Shown here: piece by piece, positions 52,960 through 61,733 of the stretch
Numbering within the stretch: the first letter of the stretch is position 1
Layout: the number at the start of each line of letters is the position of its first letter
From: Phaeodactylibacter xiamenensis
Lineage (GTDB): Bacteria > Bacteroidota > Bacteroidia > Chitinophagales > Saprospiraceae
DNA length: 64,000 nucleotides
Reading direction: 5' to 3'
NCBI RefSeq assembly: GCF_000759025.1
Contig: NZ_JPOS01000029.1
Coordinates: 124,001 to 188,000, forward strand
Position numbers and translations under genes: made by a program
The notes under the pieces: model-generated
What the model was told of the DNA's origin: nothing
Database searches by the model: none
The model's input: the letters and a program-made list of their open reading frames with translations, nothing else

Positions 52960-54354
52960 TTATGAGCGCTTAACGATTTGAGCAGTCAGTTCGGCCTCCG
53001 ATACAATTTTATTGCCTACATAGGCAGTGGCTTGCATCTGGCAGATTCCCCGGCGGATAGGGGCCATGAGTTCCATCTTGAACAGGACCGTATCGCCCGG
53101 GACGACTTTGTTTTTAAATTTAGCGTTCTCGATCTTCAGGAAGTAGGTGTCCCAGTTGCCGGGATCATCTACGGTTGACAAAGCCAGGATGCCGCCGGTC
53201 TGCGCCATAGCTTCGATTTGCAGTACGCCGGGCATTACCGGGTTGTTGGGGAAGTGCCCCTGAAAGAAGCCTTCATTGAAGGTAATGTTCTTGACACCAA
53301 CCACGTGGGTGTCTGATAACTCGATGATCTTGTCAACGAGCAGAAACGGAAAGCGGTGGGGAAGCCAGGCAGCGATCTTCACGGAATCAAACAGCGGTTC
53401 TGCATCGGGGTCGTAATTGGGCTTGCCTTTGAGCTTTCGCTTTTCGACCAATACCTTTTTGAGCACTCTCGTAAATTCGATATTGGGTGTATGCCCCGGT
53501 TTGGTAGCCAGAATTTTCCCTTTGATTGGCATGCCCAGCAGGGAAATATCGCCTACCACGTCGAGCAGCTTATGCCGGGCAGGCTCGTTTTTGAATTGTA
53601 GCTTCAGGGTATTCAGGATGCCATCGTCGTAGTCAACAGTGACACTGGGTTTACCCAGTTTTTCAGCCAGACGGTCCAGCTCGTCCTGCTCCACTTTACG
53701 GTCTACAATCACAATGGCGTTATCTAAATCGCCCCCCTTAATCAGGTTCTGCTCGAACAAAAATTCCAGTTCGTGCAGGAAGACAAAAGTCCGGCAGGGC
53801 GCAATTTCCTTGGCATAGTCCGTAGTGCCATTCAGGTGGGCGTACTGCTGGCCCAGTACGTTGGAGTTGAAGTCAATCATAGCGACCACTTCAAAGCCAT
53901 CGTGCGGTAATGCGACCAGTTCGGAGCCGGTGGCTTCGTCTTTGTAGAAAATGGGCTCCTCGACTACAAAGTACTCCCGGGCTTTGTCCTGTGGTTCAAT
54001 ACCTGCTTTCTGCAGCGCTTTCACAAAAGGGCCGGCACTGCCATCCAGGATAGGGACTTCCGGGCCATCCAGCTGAATGAGGACATTATCAACGCCCAGT
54101 CCGGAGAGGGCAGACAGGACATGCTCTACGGTATGGACTTCGGCCTGGCCTACTTTTATGGTCGTACCCCGCTGAGTGGAAACAACGCGGTTGATGTCTG
54201 CACTCAGGACAGGTTCTTTTTCCATGTCTATGCGCTGGAACTTATAGCCATGGTCAACCGGAGCCGGGTGGAAAGTCAGCTTCACAGTTTTGCCGGTATG
54301 AAGGCCAACGCCTTCCACACTGACAGTATTCTTGATCGTATGTTGTTGCTCCAT
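52960..54354 (-). CDS. lpxC-fabZ: Bifunctional UDP-3-O-acyl-GlcNAc deacetylase / 3-hydroxyacyl-ACP dehydratase
   Basis: The 464-residue fusion joins LpxC (residues 1-300) to FabZ (about 315-464). LpxC: VHTVEHVLSALSGLGVDNVL (zinc His), LDGSAGPFV and PARHKLLDVVGDISLLG (second His, Asp). It deacetylates the lipid A precursor. FabZ: HRFPFLLVDKIIEL and GHFPNNPVMPGVLQIEAMAQ (catalytic His/Glu) dehydrates beta-hydroxyacyl-ACP. The fusion is typical of Bacteroidota. It is flanked by lpxD upstream and lpxA downstream, joining lipid A and fatty-acid flow in one protein. Confidence 0.94.
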   Translation of the reverse strand: MEQQHTIKNTVSVEGVGLHTGKTVKLTFHPAPVDHGYKFQRIDMEKEPVLSADINRVVSTQRGTTIKVGQAEVHTVEHVLSALSGLGVDNVLIQLDGPEVPILDGSAGPFVKALQKAGIEPQDKAREYFVVEEPIFYKDEATGSELVALPHDGFEVVAMIDFNSNVLGQQYAHLNGTTDYAKEIAPCRTFVFLHELEFLFEQNLIKGGDLDNAIVIVDRKVEQDELDRLAEKLGKPSVTVDYDDGILNTLKLQFKNEPARHKLLDVVGDISLLGMPIKGKILATKPGHTPNIEFTRVLKKVLVEKRKLKGKPNYDPDAEPLFDSVKIAAWLPHRFPFLLVDKIIELSDTHVVGVKNITFNEGFFQGHFPNNPVMPGVLQIEAMAQTGGILALSTVDDPGNWDTYFLKIENAKFKNKVVPGDTVLFKMELMAPIRRGICQMQATAYVGNKIVSEAELTAQIVKRS

Positions 54355-54423
54355 AAGAGTTTTAGTCAGCTGAAATTTTCTGCAAAGATAGGATTTTCGC
54401 GGATAGTACTGTTAAATACGGCT

Positions 54424-55473
54424 CTATTGGTCCGCTTCTGGCGCCTTCAGGGTTGCCAGCTCCCGCTCCATCCGGCTGATGGTTTTGTAGAGTTCAGGCA
54501 GCTTTTTGAAGACGGAGTGAGAGCGGATGAAATCCCGGTAAGGGATAATCGGGGAGCCAAACCAAGCCTGATTAGGTTCTTTTATGTTTCCGGCGATGCC
54601 GCTCTGCGCTTGTATCTGTGAGCCATCTGCAATTTCTACATGTCCGGAAAAACCTACCTGCCCGCCAATACGGCAATATTGGCCAATTTTGGTGCTGCCG
54701 GCAATGCCGCTTTGTGCAGCGATCACGGTATGAGCACCGATTTCCACATTATGCCCGACCTGTATCAGGTTATCGAGCTTTACGCCTTCCCGGATGATGG
54801 TGCTGCCCATTGTGGCCCGGTCGATGGTGGTATTGGCACCAATTTCGACCTCATCTTCGATGACGACATTGCCGACGTGGACAATCTTTTCGTAGCTCCG
54901 GTCTTCTCTTGGGGCAAACCCAAAGCCATCGCTGCCGATCACCGCGTTGGCATGAATGATGCAATTCCGGCCCACCTCGCAGCGGTCCAGGATTCGGGCA
55001 CCAGGATAGATCAGTGTATTCGGGCCGATTTTGGCGCCTTTGCCGATATAGGCCTGCCCCATGATGATCGCACCCTCTCCAACCTGAGCCCCAGCCTCCA
55101 CGATTACAGCGGCGCCAATGCTCACCTGATTGCCGAGCATGGCTTCATCGCTAATTACAGCCGTTTCAGAAATGCCGGGCGCTGGCTTTGCCTGTTGCCC
55201 AAACTGTTGCAGCAAGCGGGCAATAGAGGCGTACACGTCGTCCACCCGTATCAGGGTAGCGGATACGGGTGACTTGGGTGCAAAGTCTTTACTCACGAGC
55301 AGTACGGACGCGGTTGTCGTGTAGGCATACGATTCGTACTTCGGATTGCCGAGAAATGAGATGGTACCCTCTCCTCCTTCCTCAATTTTGCTGGGCTGGC
55401 TGACGGTTATATCGGGATTACCCTCGAGGGAGCCTCCCAGAAAATGTGCGAGTTCTCTTGCTGTAATTTGCAT
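54424..55473 (-). CDS. lpxD: UDP-3-O-(3-hydroxyacyl)-glucosamine N-acyltransferase
   Basis: The 349-residue enzyme adds the N-linked acyl chain in lipid A synthesis. The N-terminal uridine-binding part (MQITARELAHFLGGSLEGNP, ISFLGNPKYESYAYTTTAS) is followed by a left-handed beta-helix of hexapeptide repeats (ANTTIDRATMGSTIIREGVK) and the active-site His in LIQVGHNVEIGAHTVIAAQ. A C-terminal helix (SVFKKLPELYKTISRMEREL) completes it. It heads the minus-strand run lpxD, lpxC-fabZ, lpxA, ATPase. Confidence 0.93.
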   Translation of the reverse strand: MQITARELAHFLGGSLEGNPDITVSQPSKIEEGGEGTISFLGNPKYESYAYTTTASVLLVSKDFAPKSPVSATLIRVDDVYASIARLLQQFGQQAKPAPGISETAVISDEAMLGNQVSIGAAVIVEAGAQVGEGAIIMGQAYIGKGAKIGPNTLIYPGARILDRCEVGRNCIIHANAVIGSDGFGFAPREDRSYEKIVHVGNVVIEDEVEIGANTTIDRATMGSTIIREGVKLDNLIQVGHNVEIGAHTVIAAQSGIAGSTKIGQYCRIGGQVGFSGHVEIADGSQIQAQSGIAGNIKEPNQAWFGSPIIPYRDFIRSHSVFKKLPELYKTISRMERELATLKAPEADQ

Positions 55474-55679
55474 CCCGCAAAGGTAATAAAAAGGCAGAAA
55501 TGGCAGATACCTGTGCGTGGGATTTGAATAGGTAGTTTGGATATACGGTAGTGTCAGGGACGAAAGTAAAAACAGGCGCAGGATATCCGGAAGTCTTCAT
55601 TCTAAAGTAAGTAATCTTGCAGGGAACTAAATCTGCCGGAAAAGCCTTATCTTAGGGTGGAAAGCAACTGTAAAACAAT

Positions 55680-56282
55680 ATGACCTGGGAAGTCCCATTG
55701 AAACAAATGACTGCGGAGGAACTAGCCCGCTTGCAAGCTCGGTATCCGGATGCAAAAGTTCGGATTGAAACGGCGGAAGGACAGGGCAATGAGGGTATGG
55801 ACGAAGAGAAGTTTTGGTCTGTTATTGATATGCTGGATTGGTCGCAGGAAGAAAGCGGCAAAGTACTGGAGCCTGCCATTCTTAAGTTAGGAGAGTACAC
55901 TAAAGAAGCTATATGCCAGTTTCAGGAAATACTTTCTACAAAATTATTTGATCTGGATGCCAAACGCTTCGCAGAAGAACTGGGTAGTAACGCCTGGCCA
56001 CCCGATGAGGAGCACGGGCGTTATTTTTCGGTTGATGATTTCCTCTATTCCCGGTGTGCGGTTGTTGCCAATGGAAAGCGCTTTTATGAATCTGTAATCA
56101 GGGATCCGTCCCGTATACCTAAAGAGTTTACCTTCGAGCCTCTCTTGTACCTGGCAGACCGGGCATGGAGCCGAAAGACAGGGGAACCACTGGATTGTTT
56201 TCCGACGCTTAGTTCTGAGACCTTTAGCAACGCGCAAGGTTGGCCCGGGGTGAAATTACCGCCAAGACGGATTAAACGATAG
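55680..56282 (+). CDS. DUF4240 protein next to a toxin-like gene
   Basis: The 200-residue cytoplasmic protein carries the DUF4240 pattern: EEKFWSVIDMLDWSQEES, LFDLDAKRFAEELGSNAW, FSVDDFLYSRCAVVANGKRF and FEPLLYLADRAWSRKTGE. About 40 residues precede the domain. It starts 207 bases from the divergent lpxD gene, and a small gene follows 6 bases after its stop. DUF4240 proteins occur in settings with polymorphic toxins, so this may be an immunity-type partner, but that is inferred. Confidence 0.75.
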   Translation: MTWEVPLKQMTAEELARLQARYPDAKVRIETAEGQGNEGMDEEKFWSVIDMLDWSQEESGKVLEPAILKLGEYTKEAICQFQEILSTKLFDLDAKRFAEELGSNAWPPDEEHGRYFSVDDFLYSRCAVVANGKRFYESVIRDPSRIPKEFTFEPLLYLADRAWSRKTGEPLDCFPTLSSETFSNAQGWPGVKLPPRRIKR

Positions 56283-56288
56283 TGCGCT

Positions 56289-56603
56289 ATGGCCAGGCAT
56301 GGCAATGAAAATTCAAACCTTGCTGAACACCATCTTTACGAAATCAGAGATCGTGAGTTCAATGATGTATACAAATATGGAATTTGTGGGGACTCACTGT
56401 TGGAAGATGGGAGTTCTCCCAGAGCTTTACGCCAAGTCAAAGAGTTGAACAGAGCAGTTAGGTGGTTGCGTTTCTTCCATAAGGTTATTGTCCGGGGAAT
56501 TGCTGGCCGCGTAAAAGCTAAAAAGTTAGAAAGTGAGTATATTGATCAGCATAAAGCCCGGTTCGGACATGTGCCACCGGGCAATGATGCATTTGAAGAA
56601 TAA
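56289..56603 (+). CDS. Small protein resembling a GIY-YIG/URI-type polymorphic-toxin tip
   Basis: The 104-residue protein has HLYEIRDREFNDVYKYGICG (a Y-x-YGI-like strand), SPRALRQVKELNRAVRWLRF and GRVKAKKLESEYIDQHKARF with HVPPGN at the end. The Y-x-YG, R, E order resembles URI/GIY-YIG nuclease toxins that form C-terminal tips of larger exported proteins. No signal peptide, repeat or T9SS/T6SS delivery domain is attached, so here it is an orphan tip or a stand-alone gene. It is co-directional with the DUF4240 gene 6 bases upstream. Confidence 0.6.
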   Translation: MARHGNENSNLAEHHLYEIRDREFNDVYKYGICGDSLLEDGSSPRALRQVKELNRAVRWLRFFHKVIVRGIAGRVKAKKLESEYIDQHKARFGHVPPGNDAFEE

Positions 56604-56608
56604 TTGAT

Positions 56609-56872
56609 TCAGGGATTGTTTTCTTTCTGAAAAAAACGTTCCACCTTATCCTCAAACCGCTGCAATCGCCCTTTCTCATCCTTCTTCCGCAGCCAGTTCA
56701 TCACCCGCCCCAGAAACGGGACTTTGTGATGTAAAAGATAAGAGCCGACAAATACGCCTACGTAGCCCAGGGGGATGACTGGGAACAGCATAGCCACTGC
56801 GCCTATGACCAGGATGATACTGCCATAGACCACGCGGGCGTATTTGAAGGTAAAAAGGCTTTTAAATTTCAT
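56609..56872 (-). CDS. Small membrane protein, two helices
   Basis: The 87-residue protein begins MKFKSLFTFKYARVVYGSII and has two adjacent membrane segments (ARVVYGSIILVIGAVAMLFP and PLGYVGVFVGSYLLHHKV) followed by a charged, Lys/Arg-rich cytoplasmic tail (NWLRKKDEKGRLQRFEDKVE). It looks like small YbaN/PGPGW-type proteins, without a firm family. It converges with the toxin-like gene (5 bases between stops). Confidence 0.6.
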   Translation of the reverse strand: MKFKSLFTFKYARVVYGSIILVIGAVAMLFPVIPLGYVGVFVGSYLLHHKVPFLGRVMNWLRKKDEKGRLQRFEDKVERFFQKENNP

Positions 56873-56917
56873 ACCACCTTTTCAAAGCATGGGTCTGGGG
56901 GGATGTTCATTGTTGTC

Positions 56918-57468
56918 TTACTCCACCCGCTCAAACACATCCCGCCCAAACGAAAAGTCGACCACTTTGCCGTCCTCCACACCAAAACAGATGACCATGC
57001 CGGAGCCCGGCGCCATTTCCACAAATTCGTGGGCAGTGCTGACTTGCTTTTCATAGGATTGCCGAACGGCAGCAGTGGGGAAGGGGCCTTGCTCCGGTGC
57101 AAGATAGTACGACAAAAACCGGGCGGCGTCTTCTCCCGTCGTCATCAGCCCACCGGCAGCGTGCATGGTGGCATCGACTTTTCTCAGGTAAACAGGCAGC
57201 AATTTGTCCTGGTGCAAGCCATCGTAGGGTAAGGCCTCATTCGGTGTGCTGACTTTTGATGCATAGGCGGTCGTATGATTCATATCCAAAGGGTCAAATA
57301 TCTTTTCCTGCAACAAATCACGCCAGCTTATGCCTGGCTCAACCCGATCAGGTGGTCCGTGGCGGCCAGGGTTTGCTCGATGAATTGGGTGAGCCGCTCT
57401 GCTTTATTGGTTTGGGCCGTGAGCGAAACGGTGCAAAGGCAAAAAAGAATCAGTGGGGTGAATTTCAT
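56918..57468 (-). pseudogene. Serine hydrolase (class C beta-lactamase-like) with internal deletion
   Basis: The start ATG 57468 gives a signal peptide (MKFTPLILFCLCTVSLTAQT) and a first helix (RLTQFIEQTLAATDHLIGLS), then a stop. In another frame the same DNA continues with GISWRDLLQEKIFDPLDMNH and the C-terminal part: HAAGGLMTTGEDAARFLSYY, SGMVICFGVEDGKVVDFSF. This is the typical PBP4/beta-lactamase end (PL.M..T, AAGGL.st..D). The middle, with the SxxK nucleophile, is absent, probably a deletion of about 150 residues with a frameshift at the junction near 57325-57335. It cannot be catalytic. Confidence 0.75.
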
Positions 57469-57514
57469 GTTGATGGTTTATTCTTTTAATTGATGCGTTG
57501 AAGAACATTTGCCC

Positions 57515-58813
57515 CTATAAATTTCGGGCATGCCGCTTCGTTTTGCCTACGTGGTACATCCGCTGCGGATAAAATACCATCTGTATGAAGTTGAATTCCA
57601 GTTGGTCCACCCGGGCTTTTCCGCCAGCGACACTATTGATTTCCAGCTTAGGATAGTAGCGCAGATTCGTGCGCAATACCCAGGTCTCCAAGGGGGAAGG
57701 CAGGATATCCCACCCAAAAATCAGCCCCGGCTGTATGCCTTCCGTTCGGACCACTTCACCTACTTGTATATTGCCTTCAAAGTCGCCCATTGCCCAGCGG
57801 TCATAGGAAAGCGACAAGCCCAGGAAGGGCACAAACCCATTGTAATCCAGCAAAAACTTGTAGCCTTCCAAAGCTACTGATCGCCGTCGCAGGATTTGCT
57901 GATAGCCGAAGCTGCCTACCCGGCTGTCGTAGTCGCGGTAGGCTACCCCCATATGTACGCCGTAGCGGTGGAACAGATAGCCCAGCCCAAGGTCAAGGTT
58001 GAGCGCGGTTTTGTGTTCGGGCAGCGACTGCCGCACGAAGTCTTCAAATGCAGGCCGGCGGAGAAAAATACCAGCACTTCCACCAATGCCCACTGAGAGG
58101 CTGTTGAGCTTGCCGGCGGATTGCAGCGTTTCCTCGAGGGCGTAAGTGCTGCCATCTTTCAACCCGGGTTCCTCCCGCAGGGTGGTGTCGAAATAGTGGG
58201 AAAGGCCTAGACTGAGTTGCCAGGGCGGTAGTTCCAGGCTGACCGGCGTCCGGGAATCAATGTAGAATTCCTTTTCAGAAGACAGGATGTAGGTGGCTTT
58301 CAGTGTCGCCTGCCAGTTTCGGCTGCCGAAGGATAGGCCGGCTTCCGGGTAAAAAGTAAGCCAGCCATCGGTCCTGTCCTGCCCATTCTGCTCATAAGTA
58401 AGGTTGTGCCCGACGTAGGTACCCTCGATGAAGGGGCGGAGCTTGCCAAACTCCATGCGCCAGGGGTAAAAATGGGCGCCCAGGTCTGCAAATTGCTGCC
58501 TTTGGATTTTAGTGTTGGGGGCGATTTCTTGCGTTCTGCTTACCGGCAGGTCGAAGTGCATCACAAAGTTGAGGTGCCCCCAGAAGTGCAGCCCGCCAAT
58601 ACTGATTTGTGGGGTGCCAAAAGCAGGAAAGGTACCGGACTCCAGACCATCCGGCCCCTGCAAGAAGAGCTTCCCGCCCTCCGGCTGATAACGGTAGTGC
58701 AACCCCACATGGGTTTGTGCAAACCGGTGCTGGGTTTGTTCTTTCAGGTACACCTGCGCCTTCATGGAGAGGCTGCAAAGCCATGCCAGGGCAAAAAGTA
58801 AGGTCGTTTTCAT
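57515..58813 (-). CDS. Predicted outer-membrane protein, unknown function
   Basis: The 432-residue protein has a signal peptide (LCSLSMKAQ) and a body of alternating strands with aromatic edges (THVGLHYRYQPEGGKLFLQG, HFYPWRMEFGKLRPFIEG, LNLDLGLGYLFHRYGVHMGV, YDRWAMGDFEG, WVLRTNLRYYPKLEINSV), suggesting a beta-barrel. No plug or named family was recognised. It lies between the hydrolase remnant and the LytTR regulator on the minus strand. Confidence 0.55.
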   Translation of the reverse strand: MKTTLLFALAWLCSLSMKAQVYLKEQTQHRFAQTHVGLHYRYQPEGGKLFLQGPDGLESGTFPAFGTPQISIGGLHFWGHLNFVMHFDLPVSRTQEIAPNTKIQRQQFADLGAHFYPWRMEFGKLRPFIEGTYVGHNLTYEQNGQDRTDGWLTFYPEAGLSFGSRNWQATLKATYILSSEKEFYIDSRTPVSLELPPWQLSLGLSHYFDTTLREEPGLKDGSTYALEETLQSAGKLNSLSVGIGGSAGIFLRRPAFEDFVRQSLPEHKTALNLDLGLGYLFHRYGVHMGVAYRDYDSRVGSFGYQQILRRRSVALEGYKFLLDYNGFVPFLGLSLSYDRWAMGDFEGNIQVGEVVRTEGIQPGLIFGWDILPSPLETWVLRTNLRYYPKLEINSVAGGKARVDQLEFNFIQMVFYPQRMYHVGKTKRHARNL

Positions 58814-58905
58814 CGCGTTCGTGATTTTGGCGCAAAAGACTAGTATAATCCGGGTTTTTGCAACTCAAAGGGACGAACGGGAGAATGCCGGGATGAACGG
58901 GAAGC

Positions 58906-59790
58906 CTATGTTTTTCCGATGATTGCCATAACAGGTGCGGCCTTGCTGCGGGCTACCGGGACCGTCTGCTCGGTTCCTTCCAGGACCAGCTCATAATTCC
59001 GGGCATTGCCCTTCACCTGACGGATGAGCTGCTGGTTAGCCAGATAGCTGCGGTGGCATTGGATGAAATGGCCTTCGGGCAGGGTTTCCTGCAGCACCTT
59101 AAGGCGATTGCGGAGGAGCTCCCGCCGGGGCTGCCGGGTTTCGTCCAGAAAGTGCACTTCAGCGTAGTTGCCGGCCGCCTGCAAAAAGAGGATGCGCTCA
59201 GCAGGGAGTTGGAGGACGGGCTTGCCATTTTCATCCGTAAGGGAAACTAAGTGCTCAATTGGTGCTGCTTCCGGTTGGTCCAATTGCCGGGTGTACTGTT
59301 CGGCTTGTTTAAGATGGCGTTTCAGCAATCTGTTCTGGTCTCGGGCGATGAAGATCAGGATGGGAACCAGCGCAATAAGGGCTGTATTCAAAAGCACCTT
59401 AAAGGCTTGCTTCAGGCTAAGCAGTGCTATGATATTATGAGCATGAAGGATGCCCCCTACTGCAACGGCTATCAGTAATGTGGTAAAGAGCGTCAGAATC
59501 AGCTCATGCTTTACCATCCACTGATCTGCCGGCTCAAAGTTGGGGAACAGGCGGTACAGTAGCCACCAGTTCAGGCATATGAAGAAGATGACAGCTGCTG
59601 AGATTTCCAAGCTAACGAGCAATAGTGCAGCAGAGGAAAGCTGGTAAAACCCAAAGGGCTCGAAAAACCAAAGCACTGCAAAAGTGATGGCCCCGAAGCC
59701 TAAAGCCTGCCGGAATATTGCCCATGGGCGGTCCTCCCAGTAATGCGGGCGACTGAGGTATTGTTTGAGTTGTGCCCATCCGTTGCTCAT
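58906..59790 (-). CDS. LytTR-type membrane-anchored DNA-binding regulator
   Basis: The 294-residue protein has four N-terminal membrane helices (about residues 20-150, e.g. ALGFGAITFAVLWFFEPFGF, LILTLFTTLLIAVAVGGILH) and a C-terminal LytTR domain (about 195-290: EHLVSLTDENGKPVLQLPAERILFLQ, HFIQCHRSYLANQQLIRQVKG). LytTR domains bind DNA at direct repeats. The regulator therefore sits in the inner membrane and contacts DNA directly. Its ATG overlaps the preceding gene's stop as ATGA (59787-59790), so it is translationally coupled to the AraC-TPR regulator. Confidence 0.88.
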   Translation of the reverse strand: MSNGWAQLKQYLSRPHYWEDRPWAIFRQALGFGAITFAVLWFFEPFGFYQLSSAALLLVSLEISAAVIFFICLNWWLLYRLFPNFEPADQWMVKHELILTLFTTLLIAVAVGGILHAHNIIALLSLKQAFKVLLNTALIALVPILIFIARDQNRLLKRHLKQAEQYTRQLDQPEAAPIEHLVSLTDENGKPVLQLPAERILFLQAAGNYAEVHFLDETRQPRRELLRNRLKVLQETLPEGHFIQCHRSYLANQQLIRQVKGNARNYELVLEGTEQTVPVARSKAAPVMAIIGKT

Positions 59791-61583
59791 GCCTGCTGCT
59801 GTTTTTTGACCCAGGCGCGGGGCGTCATCCCCGTCGATTTTTTGAAGTAAGCGTTGAAGACGGTTTTAGAGTTGAAGCCACTTTCGTAAGCCAGCCCAAG
59901 GAGTGTCAGGTGGCTGTTGGCGGGGTCAAGGGCCAGCCGTTGGAATTGCTTCAGGCGAAAGGCGTTGATGTAGGCATTGAAGTTTTGCCCGACATGCTCA
60001 TTGAGCAGCCACGACAGCTTATTGGCCGTGAGGTTGAGGCGTTCGGCCAGCTGGCGGAGCGAAAGGTCGGCATTTTGGTAGGCCCCTTCGGTTTCCATCA
60101 GTTGTTGAAGCTGGGCGAGCAAAGCCGGTATTTCTGCTTCGTCTATGAGGTTCCTGCTGCCTGCTGGTTCTGTTTTGTCTCCTTCTGTGGCAGGAGGGAG
60201 GCGGTTGGGCGCAAAGACTTGCTGTAGCAATTGCTGAAAAACAGGTGCGCTGTGCAGGGGCTTCAGCAAAGGGAGGTGTGCGAAATTGACATATTGTCCG
60301 ATACAGCGGCTCGTCATGGCTTTCAGATGGTCCAGGGCAGATGCGGTGGCACCAAAATGGGTTTGCAGGAACAAATCCCAGGTGAACAGATAGATATCCC
60401 TTTCTGACTTGGGCGTTTGGATCAGCCGGGCGGCATCGCTTTTTGTAATCTGGTCATGCAGGAGCTGATAGAGTGTGCGGCATTCCTCCGGGCACTCCAC
60501 CAAACGATTGCTTTGCAAAAAGGCTTCCAGTGTTTTGGGGCGGTTTAGGAGGATGAGGCAGAGCTGTTTGAGCCCAATAGCATGGGTGAAATTGGGGGCG
60601 ATCTGCAGTGCCGCTTCGGCAGCAGCCAGTGCCGCCTCGTAATCGCCCGTCAGGTAGCGGATATTAGCCAGCGTGAAGTGGTGGTTGGGCGATAGTGGGT
60701 TGAGGGTCAGAATATGCTGCGCGTGCTCCTCTGCCAGGTCAAAATAGCCGATGGCGGTGTAAAGCTCGGCCAGCCCCTCCTCCGCTTCGGTATTGGAAGG
60801 GTTGATGGCGAGTGCTTTGAGGTAGGCTGCCGCTCCGCCTTTGAAGTCCCACCGGCCCCAGAACAGCAGAGTGCCCTGACTGAAATAGCCGAGATCAGAA
60901 TGCTGGTCCAGCTCAAACCCGCGTTGCAGGTAGTGCTCGGCGGTATCCAGTAGCCCGGGCATGCCGCCGAAAGAGGCCCGCATGGCAAAGCAGTAGCTGA
61001 TGCCAAAGTAAGGGAGCGCAAACTTGGGATCAATCGCGATGCAATCCTGATAGTATTGAATGGCGTTGGTGATGCCCTCATTATCCCATTTCAGGTGGTT
61101 ATAGCGGGCTTTGAGGTAAAGATCGTAGGCTTTGATGTTTTGCGTGGGCGCCTGCACCAGGTGGTCCTGCACTTCGAAGTGGCCGTAATGCTCGCGGATT
61201 TGGTCGGCAATGAGCAGGCTAATCTCGTCCTGCAGTTCAAAGATATCCGCCAGTTGCCGGTCGAAGCGGTGGGCCCAGAGATGGGCTCCATCTTCGGCAT
61301 TAACCAGTTGAGAGGTGATGCGCACTTTATTGCCGGACTTGCGGACGCTGCCCTCCAAGAGGTTGGCTACGCCCAGTTGCCGCCCGATTTCCCGGATATC
61401 TGCAGGTTTATTCTTGTAAGCAAAAGCGGAGGTCCGGGCAGTCACTTTCAGCCCCTTGATTTTAGTCAGGGCATTAATGATCTCTTCGGTAATGCCATCG
61501 CTGAAGTACTCGTTTTCGGGGTCTGCACTCCGGTTGACAAAAGGCAGGACAGCGATAGAAGCAGAAATGGGTTGGGCAGTCAT
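59787..61583 (-). CDS. AraC-family regulator with FlgO-like N-domain and TPR repeats
   Basis: The 598-residue protein begins with a FlgO/adenylate-cyclase-associated-like domain (SIAVLPFVNRSADPENEYFS, ITEEIINALTKIKGLKVTAR, VANLLEGSVRKSGNKVRITS). TPR-like helices follow (about 165-340: YYQDCIAIDPKFALPYFGIS, LAELYTAIGYFDLAEEHAQH, YEAALAAAEAALQIAP). The C-terminus (about 495-598) is an AraC HTH: LNAYINAFRLKQFQRLALD is replaced here by FNAYINAFRLKQFQRLALD, then LGLAYESGFNSKTVFNAYFK and TGMTPRAWVKK. It is coupled to the LytTR regulator. It is a one-protein sensor-regulator; the signal is unknown. Confidence 0.85.
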   Translation of the reverse strand: MTAQPISASIAVLPFVNRSADPENEYFSDGITEEIINALTKIKGLKVTARTSAFAYKNKPADIREIGRQLGVANLLEGSVRKSGNKVRITSQLVNAEDGAHLWAHRFDRQLADIFELQDEISLLIADQIREHYGHFEVQDHLVQAPTQNIKAYDLYLKARYNHLKWDNEGITNAIQYYQDCIAIDPKFALPYFGISYCFAMRASFGGMPGLLDTAEHYLQRGFELDQHSDLGYFSQGTLLFWGRWDFKGGAAAYLKALAINPSNTEAEEGLAELYTAIGYFDLAEEHAQHILTLNPLSPNHHFTLANIRYLTGDYEAALAAAEAALQIAPNFTHAIGLKQLCLILLNRPKTLEAFLQSNRLVECPEECRTLYQLLHDQITKSDAARLIQTPKSERDIYLFTWDLFLQTHFGATASALDHLKAMTSRCIGQYVNFAHLPLLKPLHSAPVFQQLLQQVFAPNRLPPATEGDKTEPAGSRNLIDEAEIPALLAQLQQLMETEGAYQNADLSLRQLAERLNLTANKLSWLLNEHVGQNFNAYINAFRLKQFQRLALDPANSHLTLLGLAYESGFNSKTVFNAYFKKSTGMTPRAWVKKQQQA

Positions 61584-61733
61584 TTTTCAAATGGGTTCGG
61601 GGCAAAAGTACAGGATTCTGGTTGAATGGGGCCAAGATTACCAGGCTTTACGGCCAACCTTTTGGCTCATCCGATATTCTTATCCCGTAATCTGATGTAT
61701 ATTACCGGTCAAGAACCAATCATTACTACTGCT

